DNA of 64,000 bases from Pomacea canaliculata (Eukaryota; Mollusca; Gastropoda; Architaenioglossa; Ampullariidae). Below the pieces are notes generated by a model. It made no database searches. It saw nothing but the letters and a program-made list of their open reading frames with translations, and had not been told where the DNA came from. Location of the stretch: positions 5,080,717 to 5,144,716 of the forward strand of contig NC_037597.1 in assembly GCF_003073045.1 (NCBI RefSeq). The letters run 5' to 3'. Below, one piece after another: positions 52,200-64,000 of this stretch; within the stretch, counting starts at the first letter, position 1, and every line of letters begins with the position of its first letter. The position numbers and the translations under genes were made by a program.

Positions 52200-52900
52200 T
52201 TTAAGTATATGGATCAATACTTGTGCTGTTGTCGTGTTCGCTAGCAGACGATCTCAGCCTATCCGTGGCTTTGTTAAATCACGGGTTTTTACATATGGAA
52301 GCAGTTCAAATGCACTTTGATAAATATTTCAATATTTCTATTATTGTATGTAATTACTGATTGAATTTCTTTATATTTACTAACAAGGCAAAAGAAACTA
52401 AACGCACATGGCATCACATTTGGGGATCCATCTTCGAAGGGACGCTACTTTGACGGCGAGACTCCAAGGTGACTAGAGTGATGTGACGTAGAAAGCTCTG
52501 CCCCCGAAACTACCATGAACGTTTTTCTGATTTATCAAGGAAGCAGAAGCCATTTCCTCTACTATCAATAGTAGTAAATGGGACAGCTGCGCTGCCTCCC
52601 ACTTTCAATCTTTACATTTGATTTTGTTTCACCTGTGCGCATACATGCAGTTACCGGTCATTTAGCCCCACAGCGAAATATATCGCCTCGATCGCGGCTC
52701 GAGTCAAATATCGTCCCACTACACTTTGACCATGTTGTTAAAGTGCAACTTGAATCGTGTTATATACACCTGCTTCAAAGTCATTGGCACAGCCCAGTGA
52801 CCTTCAGACTCTTCTGAAAGTGTTATACTGTTATATGTGATGACACGACGCGTGTCCTGTCGAGACAGTTTCAACTTCCATCGAGTTTCCGATTCTGGGT
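52200..52900. promoter_or_regulatory. Probable BCS1L promoter and 5' leader
   Basis: A stretch with more CG dinucleotides than its surroundings (around 52430-52520 and 52680-52700) lies upstream of the BCS1L start, whose coding exon is preceded by a CCAG acceptor at about 51730, so a non-coding first exon is expected here. It contains a CRE-like GTGACGTA at about 52485. A start site cannot be fixed. Confidence 0.4.
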
Positions 52901-54110
52901 ATCTATAGACAAACAGATTATAATGTGTTGTGGTATTTTTGTTTTAGTTTCATATATATCTGCTCTCTGGGATAAATAAAATTTTATGCCGAGTAATACC
53001 GAATTGTCCCAAGCCCAAAAGACGAATCGACCACCGATTACACAAGTAGCTATAATAAGGTCGGATATTTACCAACACGTACAATTAAGTTAGCTTGTGA
53101 GCACACTTCGTTTCTGATTAAAAGAATTATTTTTTTTCTTTTGGCTGTCTTCAGGATGAAAGGTAAAAATCCTAGTTCCCCCAGTTTGTCAATTTTAATT
53201 CTCTTAGTAAACAGTACGTTAGATAAGACTTTTACACCATTTTACATACATTTTTAATGTCTGCTGCATTATACTCATATATGTCTTGATTCAGGAGGTG
53301 ACCAGACACATATAGAGTGATGTATTCTTAGAACAAACATTGAGTTGTAAAAATTCAGCAGATATATGAATGCTTTTAGTAAAGGGTAAATACATTTAAA
53401 AGCATGAAGCATCATCTCAAGTTTTAGTTCCTAACAATCAAATCTGAAAGGCAAGTCTGATCTTCCCAGCTATTCAAAAGATTTCCCATAGCTTGAGCTC
53501 AAATGTACAAGGAGTATGTGCAGCTGGCATAATGTTAAAAACTTAATGTACAAAATATAAATTTAAATTAAAACAAGACCTTCAATTCATCACACATATA
53601 CGTAATATTCATAAGCAGTTCACTCAAATATACTAAAATACACACCTACTATGATAAAAAGTATTTATTTTGGTATATACATGCATGTAGGTGGTGGAGT
53701 ATGATATCCTGGTAAAAATGCTAAGTAAATTAAGAAAAAAAGGTGAGCAGAAAAGTACAATACATCCAACGACAAAAGGTAACCCAGAATATTACTAAAA
53801 TGGTTATGTTTCTAATGAGATGCTGTTAAAAGTGGTAGTTCCCATGGAACAACATTTTTAACAATAAATATGGCAGTAAAGTATGTTTATTTGCATAAAC
53901 TTTCAAAAGAAGTAGCTTGATTTTAAAAAATGTAAAGAACTATGCAGAGAATGTGGTTTATGGATCCTAAAACATGTACAGGTATAAAATAAAAATGTGG
54001 CAGTCACATTAGTTATTTGTAGATCTGTCACACAACAAAATATTATCAATAGACAAAATACCTTTTGTAATAAAGACCAGCATAAGATAAGGTTGCATAC
54101 TATCACCAAC
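52901..54110. other. No supported feature
   Basis: AT-rich sequence without a convincing exon, repeat head or terminal repeat on either strand. Confidence 0.5.
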
Positions 54111-54965
54111 AATCTTCCTGATGGTGATAGACTGGATTATGCGCAAGACAACACCCGTATCCAGTGGACCTTCACCAAACAGCTAGAGGACCTTGACTTT
54201 GCAGATGACATTAGTCTCTTATCTCATCTGTAGCAACGTGCAAACCAAACTGAGTAAGCTAACAGAAGACTGGCTTAAAGGTCAACAGAAGACAAAAGTG
54301 ATGAGAATCAACAACAAGCAGTAACTCTCAATCCAACTTCAAGGAGAGAACATGCTGGAAACAGATGAATTCACATATCTGGGCAGAATTGTGAACAAGA
54401 ACGGTGAAGTGGAGGATGACATCAAAAGCCGCATCAACAAGGCCAGGCATGCTTTTAACAGCCTACGTCCCATCTGGAACCCCCAAGCATTATCCTTTCA
54501 CAGTAAGACCCACATCTTCAACACCAATGTGAAGGCAGTCCTACTGTATGGTTCTGAAACCTGAACAGTGGCAAAAAACATCAACAACAAGCTCCAGACC
54601 TTTACCACCCGATGACTACGCTATATTCTGGGAATAAGATGGCCTGAAAATAGCTCCAACAGCAGCCTGTGGAAAAGAACCAGCCAGAATGCCACTAGTC
54701 CAAGACATCAAAGAGCGCAAATGGGGCTGGATAGGACAAACTCTGCGCAAACCAGCTGACACCATTGCCAGGCAGGCATTTGACTGGAACCCTCAGGGAA
54801 AGAGGAGAATTGGAAGACCAAAGCAGACCGAAAAATACAGCAGACAGGGAGGCAAAGGATGCCAGAACCAAATATGGCCCAACTGAGGGGGTCTGCCCAA
54901 AACTGGATCTGCTGGCAAGGTGCTGTTGCGACCCTACGTTCCTCAACAAGTAACAAGGAATAAAA
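54110..54965 (+). mobile_element. Non-LTR retrotransposon fragment, same family as 10.6-11.6 kb, broken
   Basis: Translation shows QLEDLDFADDISLLSHL (the catalytic ADD box), then FTYLGRIVNKNGEVEDDIKS, RINKARHAFNSLR, VLLYGSET, KWGWIGQTLRKPADT and NPQGKRRIGRPK, in the order of a LINE reverse transcriptase C-terminal half. Stops after SETW and elsewhere, and frame changes, show it is inactive. The 5' part is missing. Confidence 0.9.
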
Positions 54966-56958
54966 ATAGACAAAATAACAAGTCTCCTTAAAACAACAAT
55001 GAGAACACATAAGTCATTTTAATAAAGCATAATAAATAATGAACTTGTTTCTGGCATAAAAGAGTGTTTGCAATTACAAGAAGACAAACTGATAGATAAC
55101 ACCTTGCTCACTTCTGATAATTGCAACCACAATGAGGCATCAAACAAAATCAGTCTGATTAGTTGTTTATCAAATATTTTATCATGGTTGGATATTTATC
55201 TTTTAGCATCTTTTCCATTAGAGTCAAAGATTGCAGATATAAAACGGCTATTTTCAAAAAATTATGCAAACATAACCAAGACCATAGGAGCACACATCCA
55301 GAAACAAATGAAAAAAAGAGTGGGTCCTATATCTGAGGGAAAAAAAGGAAGATTAATGGAAGAAAAAAATACAACAGGCTAAAATGTAAACATGAGGGAA
55401 TTCTCCCCAAACCAGATTAAATTGTATGTGAAGAGTATCACAAATGGTGCAAAATCGATGCAGGAGGAATAATTAACATCTCAGTAAAAAAGTTAAATAA
55501 CTGTACATGAAAGACTAGAAAAGAACATTTCATTAAAGTTCAGCCTTGGTAAACCATTACACCAGGCATTCTATATGCATCTTGTATGCCTATAGATGGA
55601 ATGGTTTAAGCATCCCTGTTCATTTTGGTTTTGATTTCTTTCAATTGTTCTCCTTTCAGTTATGACTTTTATTAGCATCTAAAACTATTTTTCGTATTAT
55701 CATGATCATTTATCAAGAATATACTTACATAATTACATCATCTCCCATAACGCTATGTGCACCTGCTGGGGTTTAACAATCCTATATATGCTGCAAAGAC
55801 AAATTGATGTCCGATGACTTTACGTTGTTCAAGTAAGTTCAACCAATATTTTGCTAAAAAATGGCAACTGGCAGCACACATTAAGAGGAAAAAATCCATA
55901 CAAGTGAGCATAACATTTTCTCTTAAATTTTTTTAAAAAAATTGGAGCGATATGATTTTTGGTCAAAATGGCCGGTCCCTGTTTAATAATTATAGTCAGA
56001 AGTCTGTGGTTGTCTTCTTATAGACACATCAGTAATTGTGCTTCATAAGTTAATAAACGAACTTTTGCAGAAGTCATATTTGAAATAAAATTCTTATGAC
56101 TGCCTATTTGTGCATTATTGCGATTTGCTGAAATCACATTAAAAAATATAAATTGTGCACTTTAAATGAACATCTTTGTTTACAGCAGTATATATGTGTA
56201 TTGACTGATTGCTCATATACTTGGAAACTTAGTTTCCCTGTAAATTTTAATCAAGCTCAACACTGGAAGAATAAACATGACCAAGTAAATGCAAAACAAC
56301 AACATAAAAAAAGGATTATATAGTTTTTAAGAGCTCTATTATCACCATTTTAATAAATGAATTTAAATTTATAGGTGCCTGAAGCCATTGGTCCTGGAAT
56401 CAAACCAGACTGGTTGATCTCCCTATGACAACCCCTCTAGTTATGACCTGATTTTGGTGGATTTTAGCAAGTCTTAATAGGATGGTTTTACTGAAATAAT
56501 GAATGTAAAGCACATTTTCCTGTGTGGAAGCTCAATGCAATGCACATGAAAGACTACAAACGAACTAACAGCCAACCACACACAAAGCATCATCATGCAC
56601 ACAGGTGACGCCATAATAAAACACATGAACCAAGTGCATGGATGACAAACTGAGGAATGATAATTGATAATGGTAATAAAAAAGTCTGTGTACGAACACT
56701 ATAATAACCATGAAATTGCTTAACAAAACAAAAAAGTATTTTGTCATTAAGAGGCACGTAATTGTATATTTAGCATTGAAGTGATAAAAAAATCAGCATA
56801 AACTATTGTCTTATTATGCCCATACCTCCACTTACCTATTTACCCACATTACACATACACACAATTCCATGTGCACAACCATGTATAGATACCATGTATA
56901 GATACCATGTATAGATCATGTATAGATCACAAAACAAAAAAAAAAAAGCTGTAGAAGG
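54966..56958. other. Downstream region of the SLC46-like gene, no exon found
   Basis: Likely includes the 3' UTR of the minus-strand SLC46-like gene ending at 56959. A 104-codon plus frame at 55068-55382 resembles no family and lacks splice or codon support. A short tandem array (14-bp unit CCATGTATAGATAC, about 3.5 copies) lies at 56879-56930. Confidence 0.45.
56879..56930. repeat. Short tandem array, 14-bp unit
   Basis: CCATGTATAGATAC repeated about 3.5 times, with the last copies shortened to 12 bases. It lies about 30 bases downstream of the SLC46-like stop codon, in its 3' UTR. Confidence 0.85.
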
Positions 56959-59900
56959 TCAGGTATCGATGGCTTGAGTGTAGCCAACTGCCTCCCCCTG
57001 TTCTGGGTGTCGCCGTATTCTGATGATTAGAGGTCTGCAAAGGCAAACAAATGCTTTTATCAACAGGAAAATGTTTGTTTACAAAGCCACTAATAATTCT
57101 TTATTTTATAAAAAAAATTTAGAGTATTTAGATAACACGTATGTGGTTTTTTTTTTTCAAAGCTTATATAGAATATTTGTTGCAATATTTTCTCTTCAGT
57201 TTGTTCACATCTAATCATTTTATTCAGACTTGTAATATAAGCTATCATGTACCTTTTCATATGATCACACACACATACATACACACTCAGGCACTCTCTC
57301 TTTCTCACACACATAAACACACATATGCACACAGCAAAGTCATTAGTTTAAGCAGGTAATAACCCTGTGACTTGATTATATATTACTGGTCTCCACACTT
57401 TGTTTCATCTGAAATTCAGCTAGCCTCAAAAGTCATGAAGCTCACAAACTGTATCTTCTCTTCTTTTTATAATGCTCTGTGACATATCACAAAGCATTCT
57501 CCTTTGTCCATCTTCATTACATAAAAACCAACCTTGGCCATGCCTAGTACCTGGTTGTTAAATTGAAAGGCCAGAACAAATCCTCTATCAAATATCCATG
57601 CTGTACACTCTTCGATATTTTCTAGAGCAGTGGTTCTCAAAGTGTGGTCCGCGGGCATAGGTCAGGTGGTCCGCGGCTGACAGTCATCATATGGCAGCAA
57701 AGTGATATTTAAAGTGATTCATTCCTCGCATTAACATTTTAATAACAAAGAACGGGGTAGGTGTTTTATGTCAACTTACTACTACTGTCACAGAAGTACA
57801 TTTAGTTTTGAATTGTAATCAAACGCGGCAATTTAAATTTGAATTCTGTACAGAGTGATTTTCAGGCCTTGGTGGTCCGCCATATTTTTTACTTAAGTAC
57901 AGTGGTCCGCGGTCCGAAATACTTTGAGAACCACTGTTCTAGAGCAACATTTTCCTTGCTTTGTCCCAGTGACAAGCTGGACACCCTAATCTTTGTCATC
58001 TCTTAACATGCTTAGCTCCCTTCTGAATCTAAGCCACCTAATTCAGTTTGGTCAAATATGGACAGTCAAAAAGTAAAGAAAAAAATCATTTACTTGAAGA
58101 ATATGGCAAACAATTCCAATTTGTAAAGAGTTTGCTGTGTATTGTACTTACACTATTATTTTCTTTCATTATTCATTTCAGTAACAGTTGTTCTTTACTG
58201 CATGTTAACAATTTGCATGGACGATTATGTCCTGAAACTGTTCCTGTACCGATACCTGGCCTTTAAGTACCTTTATTTTTAACAATGAAAAGTGTCTTTG
58301 TTTGAATGAATACCATCTTTTTGACTCCGATTATTCCTTAAACAAATTTAGAAAATTATCTGTGAGTTTTGCTTATTTTTTTCTTACGTATACTTACATA
58401 AGAAATATTGTATTAGTGATGGCCAAACCAGACATAGTGATAAATGGCAGACCCTCATAAACACCCAGTGCTGCTTTGTAGATGGATGAAAATAAAACAC
58501 CTGCCAGTGAGGAAATTATCATTTGTAGCACTCCAATTCCAGCAAATATTGCACCTGAAAATGAGGAGTCATTCGTTCACACTAGCTGTTGAAAATAATT
58601 AAGCTCTTGAAGATTAGCTACTCTGACTGTAACTTGTAGATGGGAATTTGAATAGGTTGTTTATTTTGCATATGTGTAAGGCATAAACAAGCGAAAAGAA
58701 AGAATGGAAAAGGATTTTCAGTGTTTATCATCAAGAAATATTTTTAAAAAAGAAAAAGAAAATTACCCTGCTCATCAGGAGCCACTGCCTTAGACATTAA
58801 GTCCTGCACATAGGTGATACAATGTCTGTCAGTAATCCAGCAGCAGCACCTACAACACATTAGAATAAGCCAAAAGAGATAAATATCTACAGATAGGTAT
58901 TAAAATAGACAGTTAAGAGAATGTCAGCCAGAAATATACTGGTAAATGGCTTGGCAAGAATGTCAATAAAGAATGTATTGGTACATAAAAAAGACAACTG
59001 AACAAATCAGATGACACAAATAGGTGAAAGTTATCAAAGAAGGCATCATATGTAGCCTATTATAAATTTAAATTGACAAATTATAAATTTAAAAATAGAT
59101 TACAAAATGGTAATTTAAATTAGTCTCTTTTCTAAAATTGCAGATATCCATAAATTATTGTGGGCTTCATCAGCACAACTTCACCACTTCACTAGTTTAA
59201 ATTAAGAATGGTTCTTTTTGTTGTTGCTATCTTATTTCAAATTTCCTGAAGGTACATACCAATATAAATGAGAAGATCTCCCCATGCGATTCCTTTGCAT
59301 AAATAACCAGCTGCTGCAGAGAAAACACCAATCAATACAAAGCTTGTCTCTGAAATCCAGCCTTTGCCAAAATGTACCAATGTCAAAACAATAATCCATT
59401 TAGCCAGGACAAAAACTCCACCAAAAATAGTGATCTTAACTTCAGCCCAACAAAATGGGCTATTTAGCAGATAGAGGATGTTGATATTACTGTCTCCAAT
59501 TACTGCTGCCTGTGTAGTCAAAAAACAAATGAGGCAGACAATCAGCTTGAATCGGCGTTTTGTTGGGGTGTCTTTCACATAAAATTGAAAGCATCTGATG
59601 AAGAGTGCACATGTCACAGGAACACTGCTGGAAGGATGGTGTGTTTCGGGTAAGAAAAAGCACGCAAAAATAATGGAAAGAGTTGTCATTCCTGCTGAAA
59701 AGATTGTTGGCCAGATGAAACCAAAGGTTTTTATCGATATTCCTGACAGAACTGTTGCTAAAGATACTGATATGGCTATGCTTCCCTCACAGGTTGTAAC
59801 TCGCAATAAACGGTTCTTTCCATCATGTGTGAAGTCTGCAACCATACCAAACGCTGCAGCAAGAAAGAGACCATAGTAACCACTCAGACCTTGAAAGATA

Positions 59901-60406
59901 CTGCTTACGAAAAGCAACTCTGGTTGCAGTTTCCAGTAAAAAATGGATGCAAATGATAACTGAGTTAGAAAAAGGCCTATTAAAGAAAGTACGATCACAA
60001 ATTTTCTCCCAAACCTGTCAGTCAAATTTCCAAACAGAAGTCCAGGAATAAAGGACAGAAAGTTACAGATAAAGTAAAAATACATGATAAAGTCATTTGT
60101 TTTAAGCTGTACTTTGTCCTCAAGTGAGTTGGTTGTTTGGCTTGAGTTACTGCAGTAGTTTTCACTGTCCCCTCCATTCCATCCAAGCTCCTTTGAGAAT
60201 CTTTGATACAGGTAGAACTGCAAGACAGGAGAAGATATGGCTAGACTGAAAAAATACAGAAAAATCACCACCTCTATAAGGATCAGAGGCCTCTTCTTAT
60301 TTATTTCTGAGAGCTCCACAGCAAGCTGTTCATCCTCATCTGTCTCCTCATGTTCTTCTGATAAGATGGCTGGCCTGTTTTCTTTTGGTGTTTCAGCAGT
60401 TGACAT
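56959..60406 (-). CDS. SLC46-family major facilitator transporter, four coding exons (one 1-base frameshift)
   Basis: SLC46 members are proton-coupled carriers of folates and other small organic solutes in plasma or lysosomal membranes. Exons: 59260-60406, 58767-58849, 58398-58554 and 56959-57034. The first encodes an acidic cytosolic N-terminus (residues about 1-37), then TM1, a large extracellular loop with NYCSNSSQTTNS sequons, and the MFS motif A form GNLTDRFGRK between TM2 and TM3, as usual for SLC46. Exon 2 carries SKAVAPDEQG, typical before the last helices. Exon 4 ends RRHPEQGEAVGYTQAIDT. One base is missing in exon 2 near 58820; with it the length is 487 residues. Which SLC46 paralogue (A1, A2 or A3) cannot be told. 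The start ATG follows a 5' UTR acceptor at about 60434. Confidence 0.9.
57628..57936. mobile_element. hAT-type MITE with 8-bp target duplication
   Basis: Terminal inverted repeats CAGTGGTTCTCAAAGT and its complement ACTTTGAGAACCACTG, extending imperfectly into GGTCCGCGG. Flanks are TTCTAGAG at 57620-57627 and 57937-57944. 309 bp, no coding capacity; GGTCCGC repeats recur inside. It lies in the last intron of the SLC46-like gene. Confidence 0.92.
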
Positions 60407-60433
60407 CTTCTAAAGGGGCTATCTTGCCAGTCT

Positions 60434-62203
60434 GAGAAACACAAGAGAAAACAAAGAGAGTGTATGTGAGAGAGAGAGTGTGTGCACATGCATGAACATG
60501 TGCCTAAAGGTACTGTGAGAGAAAATGCACACGTGTGTCTGTGTTGCTGTTATGTTAAAGGTGATGGGAGGCTAGACAGTCACACCTATCTCAGATGTTT
60601 CCAGAATGGCAGGGTGGTGAAATATGAACATGAATATCTGTCTCACCAAGCTGCTTCCCACAAGTCTTTTTACTTGTTTCAATATCAACAGATGTGCAGA
60701 GAATAAGCAGTGACAACTTTTGTCAGTTCCAGACTGCAGGAACATAACTTCAGAATCTAAGCTGCAAGTTTCATTGTACCTTTTCCTGCTCAGGAATGTA
60801 CAAAAGTCATTTCTCTGTTTGCTTGACAACTATACAATAAAGGCTGTACCCAAAAAAGGATATCCTACACTTACAAACTCACCCTGATGACTATTCAACA
60901 TCTACCATCTACCTTTAGGAAGTACGTAATGCTTCAGGAGAGAGAGAGGAGATAGGCAATTCTTTCACAAAAAATTGACCCTAACAAAAATGTAGTCTCT
61001 GACATTTCATTTACAAATGACCAAACATTTAGGGGACCACTTTTACCTTACCTGATTTATACTATTATTTTATTCTAACATTTTCTTCAAAGAAGTGCCG
61101 CTATGATATAATTTGCTATTAGAATGAGAACAAAAAAAAGGCAAACAGTACTTTACATGCTAGGGCTAATAGTGTAATCCAAAGACCATGCACAGTTACA
61201 GTTTCATCTTGAAAGTAAATATATAGCCTCTGAACAAAGCCATTTGAATCAGTATGTCAGCTCACCAAAATATTGTGTGTGTACTGTATAATCGAGGTTA
61301 GGACAGCGGAGCGATTGCCTGAAGATAATAGCTATTGTATTCTATATTTGGTGATGTGTCAAAGATCTCTCTATGTCTTAACAATGTATAAGTGAAACAA
61401 AAAAGAAATATTTGTTGAAAACTCTTATATTTTTATTTTTATTTAGTCATTTTCTTTTGTAGTCATCACCAAGTAAAAGAACAAGCTGTGATTTTTGTGA
61501 ATTATCTTTATGAAATCTTTCATACTGTTTCTGCTATACAGTTTTTATAAGCACGTTGGCTACTCATTTTAAATTAGTTTTCAGAGTATCCATAAAACAG
61601 GACTGTTCTTAACACAATCACTCTATCTGGAGATGTGCATATTTGTCTACTAACGTTTCACCAAATCCGCGTCAAATTTTCCTGAATCAATAATTAATTA
61701 AGTCAGCCTGAATCTATATATACTTTTTTAATGCTGCATCATACTATAATTGAATTGCATAAATAGATATTTGATGCACCTTAATATTGACTAACCATCA
61801 CAAGTATAATGCGTTTCAGTGCTAATGTATTTGTGTTCATTAATGAAACGTCTTTGAAGAATGACCTGCAAACTTTTTTGCATTATAACTTATTGTAAAC
61901 AGCCTGTACACCAATATAATGCAAAGTTCCGGAGTTTTCAACTTACAACTTACAACTGTACGATATATATTAAGTACACGATGTCTGATTTTTTTTTTGA
62001 AAGTTGTATTGCTCATGTCATACATTTGAAATAGATAAATTCTCTGCTGCTCGAAATGTTCAACGTGCTCAGCTGATGGGCGTGTATATATATTATAAAG
62101 TAAACATAAACACGCTTCTGTTATATACACCTTAGAAAAGTTATCAGTAAGTATACACCTTGCGCAACTTTACTCATTTACAATAAGTATTCAAAATACT
62201 TAC
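60434..62203 (-). other. 5' intron of the SLC46-like gene
   Basis: Bounded by the acceptor before the 5' UTR part of the first coding exon (about 60434) and a good donor (ATCGT|GTAAGT) at 62204/62203. It includes a GA/GT simple-repeat patch near 60455-60490. No exon inside. Confidence 0.5.
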
Positions 62204-62420
62204 ACGATATACTAAAGGACTTGCACCAGTTGGAGATCATGTGCATGGAATCGATGATGCACTTTGCTTCGTCATTACGTTCGTCAAGACTCGCTTATAT
62301 GCAGAGTACACTTTGAACTTTCGGGGTCAAAAGTTATTCATGCACTTCCGTGTCAACGAGTTTCGGATCGCGGTCTAGCTTGTAGTTCACACTTCGAGAG
62401 GGAAGAGCTTTTACACTAAT
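62204..62420 (-). promoter_or_regulatory. Likely first exon and promoter of the SLC46-like gene
   Basis: A donor at 62204 and raised CG density around 62250-62400 (GATGCACTTTGCTTCGTCAT, CGAGTTTCGGATCGCGG) mark this as the 5' end. The exact start is not visible. Confidence 0.45.
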
Positions 62421-63020
62421 GTTGTTTGATAAACCTCTTTAAAAGAAACTGTACATGTAGTTAAAAAGAATGTAAACATGCCTATCAAAATCACACTTTC
62501 TGATCTGTATGTTTATTCATTACTAACGTCAGTTTATGTTGAATGAAGACAACACCACGAATTAACTGTTATTCACAGCCGTGACAACACGGTTATCTTA
62601 TTTATTTTTATTCATTATTAACATATCAGTGTATGTTTGTGATTAAAACATACGTTTTGTTATTAACAGCACCAATAAGCGACCCGGAGATGGGGTGAGC
62701 GAAATAATAAATACGGCGAAAAGATATGAACACAAGTTCGTGCTATGAACAGCTAGAGTCTGACACAGTTTTGCACGATGACTATGTACAAAAGTCATAA
62801 GCATAATGGTCAAGAAATACTCGTAAAAAACCCCAAAAAACCAACGAAACAAAAAAAAAAAAAAAACAAAAACAAAAAAACACGAACGAGTTGCATTCGG
62901 CTTTTGTGGCATCGGAATTTATATTTTTCAATTAATTTGTGTCACAGCTAATTAGAAAGCATAAAATGCCATGTCAGGGGTTGGTGTGGTGATTGTAAGT
63001 GCTATGTACATTTATTACAT
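62421..63020. other. No supported feature
   Basis: AT-rich interval with an A-rich simple-repeat patch near 62850-62880. No exon seen on either strand. Confidence 0.45.
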
Positions 63021-63025
63021 CATAC

Positions 63026-63136
63026 AGGGAGACAAAGCCACTCTTGCATGACTCCAGACACGGATTCAATCTCGACTTTTATGCAGTCGACCATATCATC
63101 ATCCATATGAGAAGAGTGTGTCAAAACAACTGCATG
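63026..63136 (-). CDS. Possible terminal exon of an unidentified minus-strand gene
   Basis: After a CATGCAG acceptor, the minus strand reads VLTHSSHMDDDMVDCIKVEI followed by ESVSGVMQEWLCLPV and a stop. An AATAAA signal follows 10 bases later. Composition is protein-like, but I recognise no family, and no partner exon was found in the remaining sequence. It may be chance. Confidence 0.25.
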
Positions 63137-63229
63137 CGAATAGTTATGTGTATAAATGTTAAAAACAATTAATTTTCTCAAATCACAGATTTGTTTTCCA
63201 TCCCATATATGTTTGCCATGAGATGGCAT

Positions 63230-64000
63230 AGTATAAGTTCAAGGTAGTTACCATCTTAGGGAGGTAGGGAAGGTGAGGTTAAAATTCTCATGCACATACC
63301 AAGGCAACTGCTTTGTACAAGGGCGATGCTCATTTCCTCTCCCTTTACCTTCTCTAACCCTCTTTACTGATCATCGCTGGATCAACCGGGGAGAAGGAAG
63401 TGTTACTCTGTGCACCATAGGCTTTGGATGCCGTCGATTTACCATGAGTAAAGATATTTTATGCTTTCACCACCCTAATGGGGCATTTAGAACACATTAA
63501 GAATGACATGATTAAATAATATAATAATTAGGTTATCCACTTAATATATGATATAAAATACAAAACATATTTTATAGGCAAAATGTGCATTTAAGAACAT
63601 AGCACCTGGATGCCTTCAAGGTTCTGTGGAAAAAAAAAATCAATTTTTCAAAGACAAAAATTGTTTATTAATTTACATTTTTGTAGTGTTGTAAAAAATA
63701 TGCTTTTCTTGGATCTTTATTCTTGGGAGTTATGCACAGATATGATTTTAAGTGAAGAGTGTGAAAATCAAAATCTTATATTGTTTGGTAAGTTTTGTGG
63801 TCATCTTGTTGGTGTGTTTGATTTTAAAGATGAAGGTTGCATAGTCACTACAAACTCATTATGGATGGGGATTGGTTGGTTATGGATGCTTAACGCCATG
63901 TCAGTTATGGATTACAACAGGCTGTACTGTGTGCATGGTGTACCAGCTACAGATCACTGCTCCTATGTCCACTTGTTGCACACATGCATAACATCAAAAG
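63230..64000. other. Right edge, no supported gene
   Basis: A C-rich patch at about 63330-63440 (CCTCTCCCTTTACCTTCTCT, GGATCAACCGGGGAGAAGG) looks repeat-like, perhaps a reverse SINE tail. The rest is AT-rich with no exon. Confidence 0.4.

Noticed and set aside
52578..52817. 79-codon plus frame near the BCS1L promoter
   Set aside because: No recognisable domain and it lies where a 5' leader is expected; codon pattern is unconvincing.
55068..55382. 104-codon plus frame
   Set aside because: No family resemblance, low-complexity end, and no splice or polyadenylation context.

Overview
This is an intron-rich, AT-rich (roughly two-thirds A+T) animal nuclear sequence. The gene set, introns of a few hundred bases to about 2 kb, a Sec-containing SelW, and SINE, LINE and hAT debris suggest a lophotrochozoan, most likely a gastropod mollusc. 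The clade is an inference from general look and family similarity. No bacterial, viral or CRISPR-like content was seen.

Layout from left to right. (1) 1-2160, minus: start of an unrecognised Lys/Arg-rich protein gene whose 3' end lies outside the window. It is divergent from (2) 2572-5740, plus: selenoprotein W, with an in-frame TGA read as Sec and a well-formed SECIS hairpin in its 3' UTR. (3) 5.8-8.4 kb: gene-free repeat belt (SINEs, a local duplication). (4) 8515-15963, plus: a gamma-butyrobetaine dioxygenase-like 2-oxoglutarate oxygenase with a mitochondrial-type presequence. (5) 16-24 kb: no coding signal, probably the long 3' UTR of (6) 23995-38021, minus: PPP1R37, a leucine-rich-repeat protein phosphatase 1 regulator with a long C-terminal extension. 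(7) 39271-45873, plus: VRK1 kinase, head-to-head with PPP1R37. (8) 48480-51687, minus: BCS1L, the mitochondrial AAA chaperone of complex III, convergent with VRK1. (9) 52-56.9 kb: promoter, LINE remnant and unassigned DNA. (10) 56959-60406, minus: an SLC46-type major facilitator, with its promoter near 62.2-62.4 kb. (11) 62.4-64 kb: mostly featureless, with one weak candidate terminal exon.

The genes are unrelated housekeeping loci and do not form a pathway, although two (the BBOX-like enzyme and BCS1L) are predicted mitochondrial. Exons were placed by hand from splice sites, phase continuity and family alignment remembered from vertebrate homologues; the phase sums close in every complete gene.

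The most useful results are: the selenoprotein that an ordinary predictor would miss or truncate; the SECIS lying between two polyadenylation signals; a 14-nt microexon and a GC-AG intron in PPP1R37; four single-base frameshifts (one in the BBOX-like gene, two in BCS1L, one in the SLC46 gene), each repaired by one base and three of them in short homopolymers, which points to assembly errors rather than pseudogenes; and three hAT-type elements with perfect 8-bp target duplications. I did not find a convincing new biological system.
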